A DNA stretch of 12,738 nucleotides from positions 1-12,738 of the forward strand of contig JAKJFO010000116.1 in NCBI GenBank assembly GCA_022704885.1. Reading direction: 5' to 3'. Source of the DNA: Candidatus Rifleibacteriota bacterium (lineage in GTDB: Bacteria > Riflebacteria > Ozemobacteria > Ozemobacterales > Ozemobacteraceae). The number at the start of each line of letters is the position of its first letter. Position 1 is the first letter of the stretch. A program made the translations under genes and the position numbers. The notes under the pieces are model-generated. The model worked only from the letters and a program-made list of their open reading frames with translations, searched no databases and was not told the origin of the DNA. This document shows positions 5,792-12,738 of the stretch, in pieces.

Positions 5792-7506
5792 CCAATGTCA
5801 CCGAATCAATCACCCACTGGGAACTCCTCGAAATAGAAAAGCCGGCACGCTACCTCGGCGGCGAAGTCAATCAGGCAGAGATCAAAAGCAGCCCAGATCT
5901 GCGCGTCTGCCTTGTTTTTCCTGATCTTTACGACCTCGGCATGTCGAATCTGGCACTCAAAATTTTTTATGAAACTCTGAACGATCACCCTAAAATCATG
6001 GCAGAGCGTGCTTTTTCACCATGGCCTGATTTTGAACAGCTGCTCCGTCACAAAAATCTGCCGCTGTATTCGCTCGAAACCGGCACGCCACTGCATGATT
6101 TCGATGCCCTGCTGATTACCCTGCCCTATGAGATGACATTTACCAATGTCATCAACCTGCTCGATCTTGGCAAAATCGATCTGCAGTGGCGAAATCGTGA
6201 CAAGGGCCCGATGATAATCGCTGGTGGCCCCTCAGCGTCGAATCCGCTGCCGGTGGCAATGTTCATGGATGCAATTCTGATCGGCGATGGCGAAGAAGCA
6301 ATCGTAGAAATCTGCGAAACTCTGATTACCGCCAAGCAGGCCAGAGCTGATCGCAGTGCCACCCGCCGTGAGCTCGCAAAAATCCAGGGAATGTGGGTTC
6401 CAGAATTTGCCGCTTCGGTAAAAAGACGTGTATTTAAAGGCTTCGCTGCGAGCAGACCGCCAATTAAACCGGTTCTGCCGAATGTCCAGACCGTGCACAA
6501 CCGTGCAACCCTGGAGATTTTTCGTGGCTGCATGCAGGGCTGTCGCTTCTGCAATGCCGGCTTCTATTACCGCCCCAAGCGTGAACGCCCGGTAGAAAAC
6601 CTGGTCGAGAATGCCCGGCTGCTGCTGCAGAACAGCGGCGAAGAATCTCTGGGCCTGCTTTCTCTCTCGACCTCTGATTATTGCAATCTCGGTGAACTGA
6701 TTACCGCTCTCGACCGGCAGAAACTGTATCCCGAACAGAACGTCTCGATTCCATCGATGCGGATGAATGAAAGCACGATCAGCCTGCTCGATTCAACACC
6801 GCATATCCGCAAGGGCGGCCTGACCTTTGCGCCCGAAGCCGGCACCCAGAGGCTGCGCAATGTTATCAAAAAGAACATCAGCGAAGATGACATCATCAGC
6901 GTAATGAAGGCGACCAGCGGTTCAGACTACCGCACGGTCAAGCTCTACTTCATGATGGGGCTGCCTTTCGAGACCGATGCCGATATCGAGGGAATCGTCG
7001 ATCTGGTGCGGCGCCTAGAAGCAATCGGGCGAACCTGTCGGCCACGCAAACAGATCTCGATCAGCCTGTCCGGCTTCGTGCCCAAACCTTTCACACCGTT
7101 TCAGTGGGCAGCCCAGGCGGATGTCAGCGAACTGCGCCGCAAGCGTCTGATTGTCACCCGCGGCCTGGAAAGAAGCGGCAGCAAGGTTTCCTGGCGCGAA
7201 GAATTTTTGTGTCTGCTCGAATCTGTGCTCTCGCGTGGTGACGAACGCGTAGGCGAACTCATTCTCAAAGCCTGGCAGCTCGGCTGTCGCTTTGACGGCT
7301 GGCACGAGCATTTCTCCAGAAGCTGCTGGGAACAGGCTTTTGCTGAAACCGGTATAAATGCTGATGATTATCTGAGAGAGCGCCGGATCGAAGAAACACT
7401 GCCCTGGGACTTTGTTGATTTTCAGGTGCCGCGGGCGTATCTCGAAAAAGAGTATGCCGATGCCGCAAAGTCCGCCCGGGAGGAAATCAATGAATCAGCC
7501 GACTGA
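5788..7506 (+). CDS. Radical SAM protein, TIGR03960 family, with B12-binding-like N-terminal domain
   Basis: A 572-residue protein. Residues about 37-165 form a B12-binding-like Rossmann domain (RVCLVFPDLYDLGMSNLAL, IIAGGPSASNPLP, GDGEEAI). A radical SAM core follows with Cys248, Cys252 and Cys255 in FRGCMQGCRFC, the CX3CX2C set that holds the 4Fe-4S cluster and cleaves S-adenosylmethionine. Further along are LSTSDYCNL, FAPEAGTQRLRNVI and VKLYFMMGLPFETD. The order and length agree with TIGR03960, a family almost always next to TIGR03936 and RNase G. Its substrate is not established. The loop that in true B12 enzymes reads DxHxxG is D46-L-Y48-D-L-G51 here, so classic base-off cobalamin binding through histidine is unlikely. 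The start overlaps the MinE-like stop as ATGA, and the 3' end overlaps the next gene by 17 bp. Confidence 0.9.
   Translation: MTNVTESITHWELLEIEKPARYLGGEVNQAEIKSSPDLRVCLVFPDLYDLGMSNLALKIFYETLNDHPKIMAERAFSPWPDFEQLLRHKNLPLYSLETGTPLHDFDALLITLPYEMTFTNVINLLDLGKIDLQWRNRDKGPMIIAGGPSASNPLPVAMFMDAILIGDGEEAIVEICETLITAKQARADRSATRRELAKIQGMWVPEFAASVKRRVFKGFAASRPPIKPVLPNVQTVHNRATLEIFRGCMQGCRFCNAGFYYRPKRERPVENLVENARLLLQNSGEESLGLLSLSTSDYCNLGELITALDRQKLYPEQNVSIPSMRMNESTISLLDSTPHIRKGGLTFAPEAGTQRLRNVIKKNISEDDIISVMKATSGSDYRTVKLYFMMGLPFETDADIEGIVDLVRRLEAIGRTCRPRKQISISLSGFVPKPFTPFQWAAQADVSELRRKRLIVTRGLERSGSKVSWREEFLCLLESVLSRGDERVGELILKAWQLGCRFDGWHEHFSRSCWEQAFAETGINADDYLRERRIEETLPWDFVDFQVPRAYLEKEYADAAKSAREEINESAD
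7478..7483 (+). promoter_or_regulatory. Ribosome binding site deciding the start of the TIGR03936 gene
   Basis: GGGAGG lies 6 bp before ATG at 7490, inside the end of the radical SAM gene. The frame stays open upstream to about 7412, but only ATG 7490 has this site and gives the usual family N terminus. Confidence 0.65.
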
Positions 7507-8143
7507 ACACAGAACCAGAGTGAACTACAGCAAAACCCGGCAAGCCCGTTACATTGCCCATCTCGACACTATCGACATTATCTGCAAGGCTTTGCGCCGT
7601 TTGCAGCTGCCCTATGCGGTCACCCAGGGCTGTCATGTGCGGCCAAAAATCTCTTTTGGCCCGCCGCTGCCCCTGGGTCATGCAAGTTATTGTGAATATT
7701 TCGTGATCACACTGCTGCAACAGCCAGATCCGGAATCTCTCAAGGTCGCGCTTAACCGCGAGCTACCGGAAGGCATGGATGTTGTGTCGGTCGAGTTTCC
7801 CTGGGTCGATAAAAAGGCGGCAGCAGCAGGCGAAGAAGTTCACTACCGGCTGCATTTCAGCAGCAGGCAGGTTGCCGAACAGGCCCACACCTGGCTGCTT
7901 GACCCGCAATCGTCTTTTCAGGTAATCCGCAAAGGCGAAACCAGAAATTACGTAATCGGAAAAGCCGTACAGCATGCAGAGCTGATTGAGGCCGGCAATG
8001 GCTGGCAGCTGCAGGCCGAATTTTTACAGGGGATGGCCGATGTGCCATCCGTATCCAAGATCGTTACAGCGCTTGCCGCTCATCTTGGCGCTTCCAGAGA
8101 TGATTTTTATCTGCTGGAGCGAACAGCATTGAAAGAACTTTAA
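7490..8143 (+). CDS. TIGR03936 family radical-SAM-linked protein (DUF2344)
   Basis: A 217-residue cytoplasmic protein. Its opening, TRVNYSKTRQARYIAHLDTI, then LPYAVTQGCHVRPKISFGPPL and PLGHASYCEYF, is the hallmark of TIGR03936/DUF2344, which in some species is fused to the C terminus of the TIGR03960 radical SAM protein. Here it is separate, overlapping that gene by 17 bp, so the two products are probably made in matched amounts and work together. The reaction is unknown; the constant linkage to RNase G suggests RNA or ribosome maturation. The C-terminal third (YVIGKAVQHAEL, then a tail ending TALKEL) has no further motif I recognise. Length is normal for the family. Confidence 0.88.
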   Translation: MNQPTEHRTRVNYSKTRQARYIAHLDTIDIICKALRRLQLPYAVTQGCHVRPKISFGPPLPLGHASYCEYFVITLLQQPDPESLKVALNRELPEGMDVVSVEFPWVDKKAAAAGEEVHYRLHFSSRQVAEQAHTWLLDPQSSFQVIRKGETRNYVIGKAVQHAELIEAGNGWQLQAEFLQGMADVPSVSKIVTALAAHLGASRDDFYLLERTALKEL

Positions 8144-8145
8144 AC

Positions 8146-8150
8146 AGGAG
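8146..8150 (+). promoter_or_regulatory. Ribosome binding site supporting the TTG start of rng
   Basis: AGGAG lies 10 bp before TTG at 8161. The TTG start gives the conserved RNase E/G N terminus (SRKILLNIGPYESRGAILENG); no ATG lies near this point in the frame. Confidence 0.55.
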
Positions 8151-8160
8151 ACAGACAGAC

Positions 8161-9816
8161 TTGAGTCGCAAAATTTTATTGAACATAGGGCCCTATGAAT
8201 CACGGGGCGCAATTCTCGAGAATGGCAAGCTCAGCGAGCTGCTTTATGAAATACAGGACAGTGAAAAAATAGTCGGCTGCATTTACAAGGGCCGGGTCGC
8301 CAATGTTGTGGCAGGCACGCAAAGCGCCTTCGTCGACATTGGCATTCATAAGGACGCTTACCTTACCCTGACCGGTGTTGACGGCGGCGACAGCGATGAA
8401 GATCTTAAAGATATCTATCGCAGCCCGATCCAGGATACGCTGAAGGTGGGCCAGGAAGTAGTATTGCAGATTCTCAAAGAGCCGACCCCGACCAAAGGGC
8501 CACGCTCGACGATGACCATTTCTTTTCCGGGGCGCTACCTGGTTTTCATGCCGAAGGTCGATCACATTGGCGTTTCACGACGCATTCAACACGACCGCGA
8601 ACGCGACCGCCTGCGTACAATCGGCCGCAGAATAGCTCCTAAGGGCGGCGGCGTTGTATTCAGAACTGCCTCAGAAGGGCTCGAAGAAAACGTGCTCAAA
8701 GCGGATCTCGATCTGCTGATAAAGATGTGGAACAAGGTCGAACAAAAGATTCCAGGTGCGCCGCCGCGCACGATGCTGCATCGGGACATCCCTTTACCGA
8801 TGAAGGTTGCGCGTGATTTTTTCTCTGATGATGTCGATGAAATGGTTATCGATTCAGAAGAAGCCTACCGCTCAATCATGGACGACTGCGAATTTCTGAC
8901 CCCGCTGCAACGAGCTTCTCTTGAGCTTTACAAGGGCAAGGAACCTCTATTCGAGAAATTCGGAATCGAAAAGGAGATCGAGAAAGCGCTTTCGCGCAAG
9001 ATCTGGCTTGATTCCGGCGGCTACCTGTTCATCGACAAGACCGAAGCCATGTATTGCATCGATGTTAACAGTGGTCGCTTTTCTGGCGGTTCAGACCTTG
9101 AAGAGACGGTTTTCAGACTCAATCTCGAAGCTGCCCGTGAGATAGCCCGTCAGATAAGGCTTCGCAATCTTTCGGGCATGATAATCATAGATTTTATCGA
9201 CATGGAAGCGCCTTCGCACCGTTCGCAGGTTCTCAAAACCCTGCGTGAATGCTTCAAGGGCGACCGTAACAAGCCAAATATTCTCGACTTTTCTGAACTC
9301 GGACTGGTGCAGATGACAAGAAGAAGAAGCGCAGCCAGTCTCGATGAGATACGCAAAGAGCTCTGTCCCTGCTGTCAGGGGGCCGGCAAGATCGTTTCTT
9401 CAGCCAACATTGCCAACAGCATACGCAAACAGCTGATGGAAGAATGCAAAAGATACCAGACCGACAGGATGGTTATCATCGCACACCAGCATGTCGTCAA
9501 TCTGTTGCGGGGTCGCGATGGCAGAGATCTCAGAGACCTCGAACGGGAAACCGGCCGAAAGCTGATCTTGAAGCCTCAGAACGGATTCGATCTGGAAAGC
9601 TGGAAAATCGAACCGGTGCTCGAGCGGACCGGCAATAAGAACGACAAGGATTCGCGCCAGAACAGAAGGCCCGAAGGCAGAGCCAGAGGCCGGCAAAGAC
9701 CAGAGAATCTTCACAATGCCGACAGTGGACCTCAGCATACTGAAGCAGCAGGCGACAGCGCGCCTGAAAAAACTGAAGAAATCGCACCAGAAGAAACCGA
9801 CTCGCCTTCTGATTGA
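8161..9816 (+). CDS. rng: Ribonuclease G (RNase E/G family)
   Basis: A 551-residue single-strand endoribonuclease that matures rRNA 5' ends and starts mRNA decay. An S1 RNA-binding domain occupies about residues 37-125 (VGCIYKGRVANVVAGTQSAF, VDIGIHKDAYL). The catalytic DNase I-like domain carries Asp301 in CIDVNSGRFSGG and Asp344 in IIIDFIDME, 43 residues apart as in E. coli RNase E (D303/D346), and these hold the catalytic metal. Cys402 and Cys405 in CPCCQGAG form the zinc-link motif that joins subunits. The last roughly 55 residues (from about 495) are low-complexity: first arginine-rich (NRRPEGRARGRQRPEN), then acidic. This is longer than typical RNase G but far shorter than the RNase E scaffold. 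It lies 17 bp after the TIGR03936 gene, the usual partner order. The substrate set here is unknown. Confidence 0.93.
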   Translation: MSRKILLNIGPYESRGAILENGKLSELLYEIQDSEKIVGCIYKGRVANVVAGTQSAFVDIGIHKDAYLTLTGVDGGDSDEDLKDIYRSPIQDTLKVGQEVVLQILKEPTPTKGPRSTMTISFPGRYLVFMPKVDHIGVSRRIQHDRERDRLRTIGRRIAPKGGGVVFRTASEGLEENVLKADLDLLIKMWNKVEQKIPGAPPRTMLHRDIPLPMKVARDFFSDDVDEMVIDSEEAYRSIMDDCEFLTPLQRASLELYKGKEPLFEKFGIEKEIEKALSRKIWLDSGGYLFIDKTEAMYCIDVNSGRFSGGSDLEETVFRLNLEAAREIARQIRLRNLSGMIIIDFIDMEAPSHRSQVLKTLRECFKGDRNKPNILDFSELGLVQMTRRRSAASLDEIRKELCPCCQGAGKIVSSANIANSIRKQLMEECKRYQTDRMVIIAHQHVVNLLRGRDGRDLRDLERETGRKLILKPQNGFDLESWKIEPVLERTGNKNDKDSRQNRRPEGRARGRQRPENLHNADSGPQHTEAAGDSAPEKTEEIAPEETDSPSD

Positions 9817-9840
9817 GAGCGAGCATTCAGGGAGGGAAAA

Positions 9841-10545
9841 ATGAAAAGCAGGTATCTGATTGCATTGGGCCTGTTTTTGTCGCTGTTCGGTCGTGAGCTG
9901 GCGGCTGTCGAACTCAAATACAGATTCAGACCGGGCAGTGTTTATGAGTATGAACACAGCGTCAGGCGCTCTTCGCGCATGGCTGCCTACAAGACCAACA
10001 CGACTCAGCCTCCGGTTACCGATACGCAGAAGTTCACCCTGCGCGCCATCGATTTTCAAAATGGTTCGCACATTATCGACGTAGTAAGCTCTGCCGGCAC
10101 TTATCGACGGTATATCAGAGAAAATGGTTCTCTGGCCGGGGCACCCGGTGAAGCCGGGCAGACCGTGCCATTTCTTATTACCTTTCCACCCACAGACTGG
10201 AAGATCTCAGAGCGCCACCAGGTTCAGCAGAATCTCATATCAGGAGACAGCACTCTGCCAGCCACCTGGAACATGCTGCTCAAGTCGGTCGACACAGAAA
10301 AGCAGCTTGCTGAGATACTTTTCACTATTACCGTAAAACTGCCGGAAGACCGCATTCGCCGCAAGGAATACACCCTCAAGGGCAGAGCCATGTTCGATTA
10401 CGGGCAGGGAATTCTACAGCAGGCTGAGTGGGCGAGCAGTTACCGTTTCGTGTTCAGTAATCGCGAAATGGCAGTTGCACGCGATCTCTGGCTGTTCGAA
10501 CATCAGGAAACCGGCACTCTCAAACTGGTTTCGAGCAAGGAGTAA
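9841..10545 (+). CDS. Exported protein of unknown function
   Basis: A 234-residue protein I do not recognise. The N terminus (MKSRYLIALGLFLSLFGREL, cleavage probably after ELAA) is a type I signal peptide. The mature part is rich in beta-strand patterns and starts with LKYRFRPGSVYEYEH, an opening seen in several exported beta-barrel-like or lipocalin-like hypotheticals; this resemblance is loose. Alternating strands (TQKFTLRAIDFQNGSHIIDV, AEILFTITVKLPED, YTLKGRAMFDYGQGIL) suggest a beta-sandwich or barrel. There are no cysteines and no evident catalytic triad. The start ATG at 9841 has AGGGAGGG just upstream, the strongest ribosome binding site in the operon. It lies 24 bp after rng and 4 bp before the next exported gene, so the last two genes probably form a functional pair. 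Confidence 0.7.
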   Translation: MKSRYLIALGLFLSLFGRELAAVELKYRFRPGSVYEYEHSVRRSSRMAAYKTNTTQPPVTDTQKFTLRAIDFQNGSHIIDVVSSAGTYRRYIRENGSLAGAPGEAGQTVPFLITFPPTDWKISERHQVQQNLISGDSTLPATWNMLLKSVDTEKQLAEILFTITVKLPEDRIRRKEYTLKGRAMFDYGQGILQQAEWASSYRFVFSNREMAVARDLWLFEHQETGTLKLVSSKE

Positions 10546-10549
10546 GACG

Positions 10550-11497
10550 ATGACAAGCAAACTCAAGCGACAAATCGATTTTATTGCCCTGCTGCTGACT
10601 GCTGCTTTTATGCTGGTGCCGGCACAACCAGTCATCGCGCAGAACGCCAGACCATTTGACATCACTTCACGCTTCAAGCTGTGGCTGTTGAATAATGAAG
10701 CCCGCGCCATGTCTTCGCTCAAAGCAGACGAACTCCTCGCCGACAGGGTAAATGCGCCGTTCGCTTTCATGCCATTCAATACAAAACCGGCTGCCATGGC
10801 AGAAGAAAGGCTGTGGGCGATACATTACAAATTTTACGTTCTGATCGACGAGCTGCAGGAAATCTATGCTTTCGCCAAAACCTATGGCAGTGGCCGATTT
10901 GGCATTCTGTTCAAGCAGCATCGCCCGGAAATCTGGGCAGTTCTACCGCTGCAGGCAGCATTGCCAGGGCTGATCAGCATAACTGCGGTCGAATACCGCA
11001 AGGCCTTTCATGCTGATCTGCTCAAGGCACTCAACCTTGACGCCACCCGTGATGTCGATCTGAGTGCAAGACTGCAACGCGCGGTCAAGAAACTGTCAGA
11101 TGAAGAATTCAGGCTATTCGACGACTATCTCAACACCTTTTCGGCGCTGTTTCCTTCTGATCCGACTGCTAGAGTCATCGCGACATTCATCGAAAGCGGC
11201 AGCAAAAAGCAGTTCGCGGCCGCGCTCAAAGACTTTCTCTATCCAGTTTTCACAGCCCCGGTTTTTGCTGATATAAACATCAGCGCAGCCCCGGTAGAGC
11301 CTGACGACCCGCTGGCCGAACTCGAAAAACTTGCAGAAACAGTCGGCAACGAGGCTCCTGTCGAACAATCGGAAAACTCAGCCGGCAACGACGAAGAGAC
11401 AGAAGACGGTTCAGCGCCCGGCGACCAGCCGGCAGCGCCGACGACCCTCGAACCTCCGCCACCGGGAGCCGAAGATATCTTTAAAATCTGGGATTGA
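10550..11497 (+). CDS. Exported protein of unknown function with acidic proline-rich tail
   Basis: A 315-residue protein with no family I recognise. The signal peptide has a basic start (TSKLKRQ), a hydrophobic core (IALLLTAAFMLV) and a likely cleavage site at VIA-Q. Residues about 30-240 look mainly helical (LWAIHYKFYVLIDELQEIYA, LQRAVKKLSDEEFRLFDDYL). From about residue 245 the protein is disordered, acidic and rich in Pro, Ala and Glu (EQSENSAGNDEETEDG, then TTLEPPPPGAED), ending in a short hydrophobic peptide IFKIWD. The ATG at 10550 follows AAGGAG by 7 bp; an upstream in-frame ATG at 10475 lies inside the previous gene and would spoil the signal peptide. It is the last gene before the convergent sigma gene. 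Location is probably periplasmic. Confidence 0.7.
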   Translation: MTSKLKRQIDFIALLLTAAFMLVPAQPVIAQNARPFDITSRFKLWLLNNEARAMSSLKADELLADRVNAPFAFMPFNTKPAAMAEERLWAIHYKFYVLIDELQEIYAFAKTYGSGRFGILFKQHRPEIWAVLPLQAALPGLISITAVEYRKAFHADLLKALNLDATRDVDLSARLQRAVKKLSDEEFRLFDDYLNTFSALFPSDPTARVIATFIESGSKKQFAAALKDFLYPVFTAPVFADINISAAPVEPDDPLAELEKLAETVGNEAPVEQSENSAGNDEETEDGSAPGDQPAAPTTLEPPPPGAEDIFKIWD

Positions 11498-11513
11498 CAA
11501 GCGAAAGCCTGTC
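11496..11513 (-). terminator. Short hairpin in the convergent gap, possible weak terminator
   Basis: On the minus strand GACAGGC, loop TTTC, GCTTGTC forms a 7-bp stem with one G-U pair. On the plus strand the same pair becomes an A-C mismatch, so the minus-strand RNA is favoured. No T-run follows. It lies between the two converging gene ends (operon stop 11495-11497, sigma gene stop 11519-11521). Function as a terminator is uncertain. Confidence 0.3.
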
Positions 11514-11518
11514 AGACT

Positions 11519-12559
11519 TCAACGATTATAATAATCTTTGAGTTTGGGCGAAGCGTTGCGCAGCTTTTTGAGGGCCTTCTCTTCGACCTGGCGCACTCGT
11601 TCACGGGTAACGCCAAGGATGCGCCCGATTTCTTCGAGCGATCTCGGCACGCCGTCTTCGAGACCGAATCTGAGCTTTATTACATTCTGTTCGCGTTCGC
11701 TGAGCATTTCGAGAACGCGGCAGATCTGGTCTCGCAGCAGTGAATCGACTACCGCTTCTTCCGGGCTGACGGCGTCATCATTCGAAATGTAATTTTCGAG
11801 AGAAGTGTCTTCTTTGTTGCCGACAGAAACCTCGAGCGAAACCGGTTCCTGGGTCAGACGCACGACTTCTTCAATTCTGTCGATCGGCAGATCGACTCGC
11901 TGCGAAAGTTCTTCTATCGAAGGTTCGCGACCTTTTTCCTGAACGAACATGCGCTGCTGTTTTCTGACCTTGTTGACGATTTCCATGATATGAACCGGAA
12001 TACGAATGACACGCGACTGCTCGGCAAGAGCGCGGGTTATCGCCTGGCGAATCCACCAGGTGGAATAGGTCGAAAACTTGTAACCCAGCGTATAATCGAA
12101 CTTTTCGATCGAGCGCAGCAGGCCGAGGTTACCTTCCTGAATGAGGTCGAGAAAAAGCAGACCGCGGTTGGTATACTTTTTAGCAATACTGACGACCAGG
12201 CGCAGATTGGCAGTAATCAGAGCTTCGCGCGCTTCCTGATCGTTTTCGAGAATGCGCCGGGCAAAATCGCGCTCCTGTTCGTGGGTGGCGAGATCGAGCT
12301 TGGTCAGCTGCTGCAGGTAGAGCTTGACTGAATCATCAAAAATAGACTCTTCCTTGCGGCGCTCGCGTTCGTCCTGATGATCAAGTGCAACATCATCTTC
12401 AGAGCGCTTGCGATAAGGCGAAGCGACCTTTATATCATCAACAGCGGCCTTTTTACGAGGTTCCTTGTGGTGGTTTTCCTTGTTGGGAGTCTCTTTGTGT
12501 GGAGTCTCCTTGTGGCCGTCCCTGCCTTTATTGTCGCCTGCCTTAACGGTCTTAGGCAT
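11519..12559 (-). CDS. Primary-type sigma-70 factor (RpoD/RpoS-like, group 1 or 2)
   Basis: A 346-residue RNA polymerase sigma subunit that recruits core enzyme to promoters. Region 1.2 ([16 protein letters not shown], residues 75-90) is followed by region 2 with [32 protein letters not shown] and [20 protein letters not shown] (residues 117-178). RVIRIPVH is the region 2.4/3.0 boundary. Region 3 runs to about residue 270, and region 4 contains [15 protein letters not shown] and the helix-turn-helix [20 protein letters not shown] (residues 307-326). Region 1.1 is absent. Instead the N-terminal 70 residues are charged, with four HKETP-like pentapeptides at residues 16-35. It could be the housekeeping sigma or a stationary-phase-type one; the short length and missing region 1.1 leave this open. 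The ATG at 12559 has AGGAG 7 bp upstream and overlaps the end of accA by 8 bp. Confidence 0.9.
   Translation of the reverse strand: MPKTVKAGDNKGRDGHKETPHKETPNKENHHKEPRKKAAVDDIKVASPYRKRSEDDVALDHQDERERRKEESIFDDSVKLYLQQLTKLDLATHEQERDFARRILENDQEAREALITANLRLVVSIAKKYTNRGLLFLDLIQEGNLGLLRSIEKFDYTLGYKFSTYSTWWIRQAITRALAEQSRVIRIPVHIMEIVNKVRKQQRMFVQEKGREPSIEELSQRVDLPIDRIEEVVRLTQEPVSLEVSVGNKEDTSLENYISNDDAVSPEEAVVDSLLRDQICRVLEMLSEREQNVIKLRFGLEDGVPRSLEEIGRILGVTRERVRQVEEKALKKLRNASPKLKDYYNR
12457..12516. repeat. 15-bp tandem repeat, four copies, in the sigma factor gene
   Basis: Four adjacent 15-bp units (12457, 12472, 12487 and 12502) share a core C/T-TTGTG; the last two, GAGTCTCTTTGTGTG and GAGTCTCCTTGTGGC, are the closest pair. 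Since 15 is a multiple of 3, copy change keeps the frame. Read on the minus strand they encode [15 protein letters not shown] and HKEPR. Confidence 0.75.
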
Positions 12560-12738
12560 TTTCCAGCTCCTCTTCGCAGCTGAATCTTCCCATGCTGCGA
12601 AACTTTTTATAACGGTTTTCGATCAATTCTTCGCGAGTCATCTTCTTAAGTATCGGCAGATGGGCCGCAATCACTTTGACAATTTCTTCGGCTGCGCGCT
12701 GATGATTTCGATGAGCACCCCCCAAGGGTTCGGGAAGA
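12552..12738 (-). CDS. accA: Acetyl-CoA carboxylase carboxyltransferase subunit alpha, C-terminal end
   Basis: The last 61 residues of a gene that enters from the right edge. It opens with [20 protein letters not shown], then [20 protein letters not shown] and a short acidic tail. 'EPLGGAHR' followed by 'L..R..KF..MG' is the signature of the AccA C terminus. AccA and AccD form the carboxyltransferase that moves CO2 from biotin to acetyl-CoA, making malonyl-CoA for fatty acid synthesis in the cytoplasm. The stop (12552-12554) overlaps the start of the sigma gene by 8 bp, so the two are cotranscribed and probably translationally coupled. Sequence upstream, including the catalytic region, lies outside the window. 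Confidence 0.9.
   Translation of the reverse strand, partial: LPEPLGGAHRNHQRAAEEIVKVIAAHLPILKKMTREELIENRYKKFRSMGRFSCEEELENA

Noticed and set aside
7412..7489. Upstream extension of the TIGR03936 gene
   Set aside because: It would overlap the radical SAM gene by 95 bp; ATG 7490 has a strong ribosome binding site and gives the family's normal N terminus.
9400..10071. A 223-codon minus-strand frame spanning the end of rng and the start of the next gene
   Set aside because: Antisense to a conserved RNase G zinc-link region and a signal peptide; composition is not protein-like.
1..12738. CRISPR arrays, tRNA or rRNA genes, and known defence systems
   Set aside because: No spaced direct repeats, cloverleaf or rRNA-like stretch was seen, and all gene products are envelope, RNA, transcription or lipid metabolism proteins.

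Overview
The window looks like chromosome of a Gram-negative (diderm) bacterium of middling GC. The evidence is two likely lipoproteins, two proteins with type I signal peptides, a BtuF-like periplasmic binding protein, the envelope enzyme MltG and a heterotrimer-type AccA. The phylum cannot be fixed from this sequence. The gene set (NHL propellers, TPR lipoprotein, MinE-like protein next to a TIGR03960/TIGR03936/RNase G module) would suit a deep-branching, poorly cultured lineage, but that is only a guess. No tRNA, rRNA or CRISPR array was seen.

Layout. (1) Positions 1-375 hold the AT-rich 3' end of an IS1634-like transposase gene and a strong hairpin-plus-T-tract terminator. (2) Positions 376-488 are an AT-rich control region with a good sigma-70 promoter and an inverted repeat over its -35 box. 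(3) Positions 489-11497 carry eleven tightly packed plus-strand genes, with gaps of 33 bp or less and several overlaps, so probably one long operon: NHL lipoprotein, mltG, btuF-like, second NHL protein, TPR lipoprotein, small MinE-like protein, TIGR03960 radical SAM protein, TIGR03936 (DUF2344) protein, ribonuclease G, and two exported proteins of unknown function. A second sigma-70-like promoter lies inside the end of the fourth gene and could drive the distal half separately. (4) On the minus strand, converging on the operon with a 21-bp gap, are a primary-type sigma-70 factor and, upstream and overlapping it by 8 bp, the 3' end of accA.

How the parts may work together. The first half is envelope-directed: peptidoglycan chain release (MltG), a periplasmic ligand binder, two predicted six-bladed NHL beta-propellers and a seven-repeat TPR lipoprotein that could act as scaffolds. 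The second half matches the known neighbourhood MinE - TIGR03960 - TIGR03936 - rng, which in many bacteria leads into rplU/rpmA. Here those ribosomal genes are absent and two exported proteins of unknown function follow instead.

Most worth a second look are a C9 tract in mltG placed so that slippage in either direction stops translation before the catalytic glutamate, the orphan MinE-like gene, the paired NHL propellers around mltG/btuF, and a 15-bp tandem repeat encoding HKETP-like pentapeptides at the N terminus of the sigma factor.
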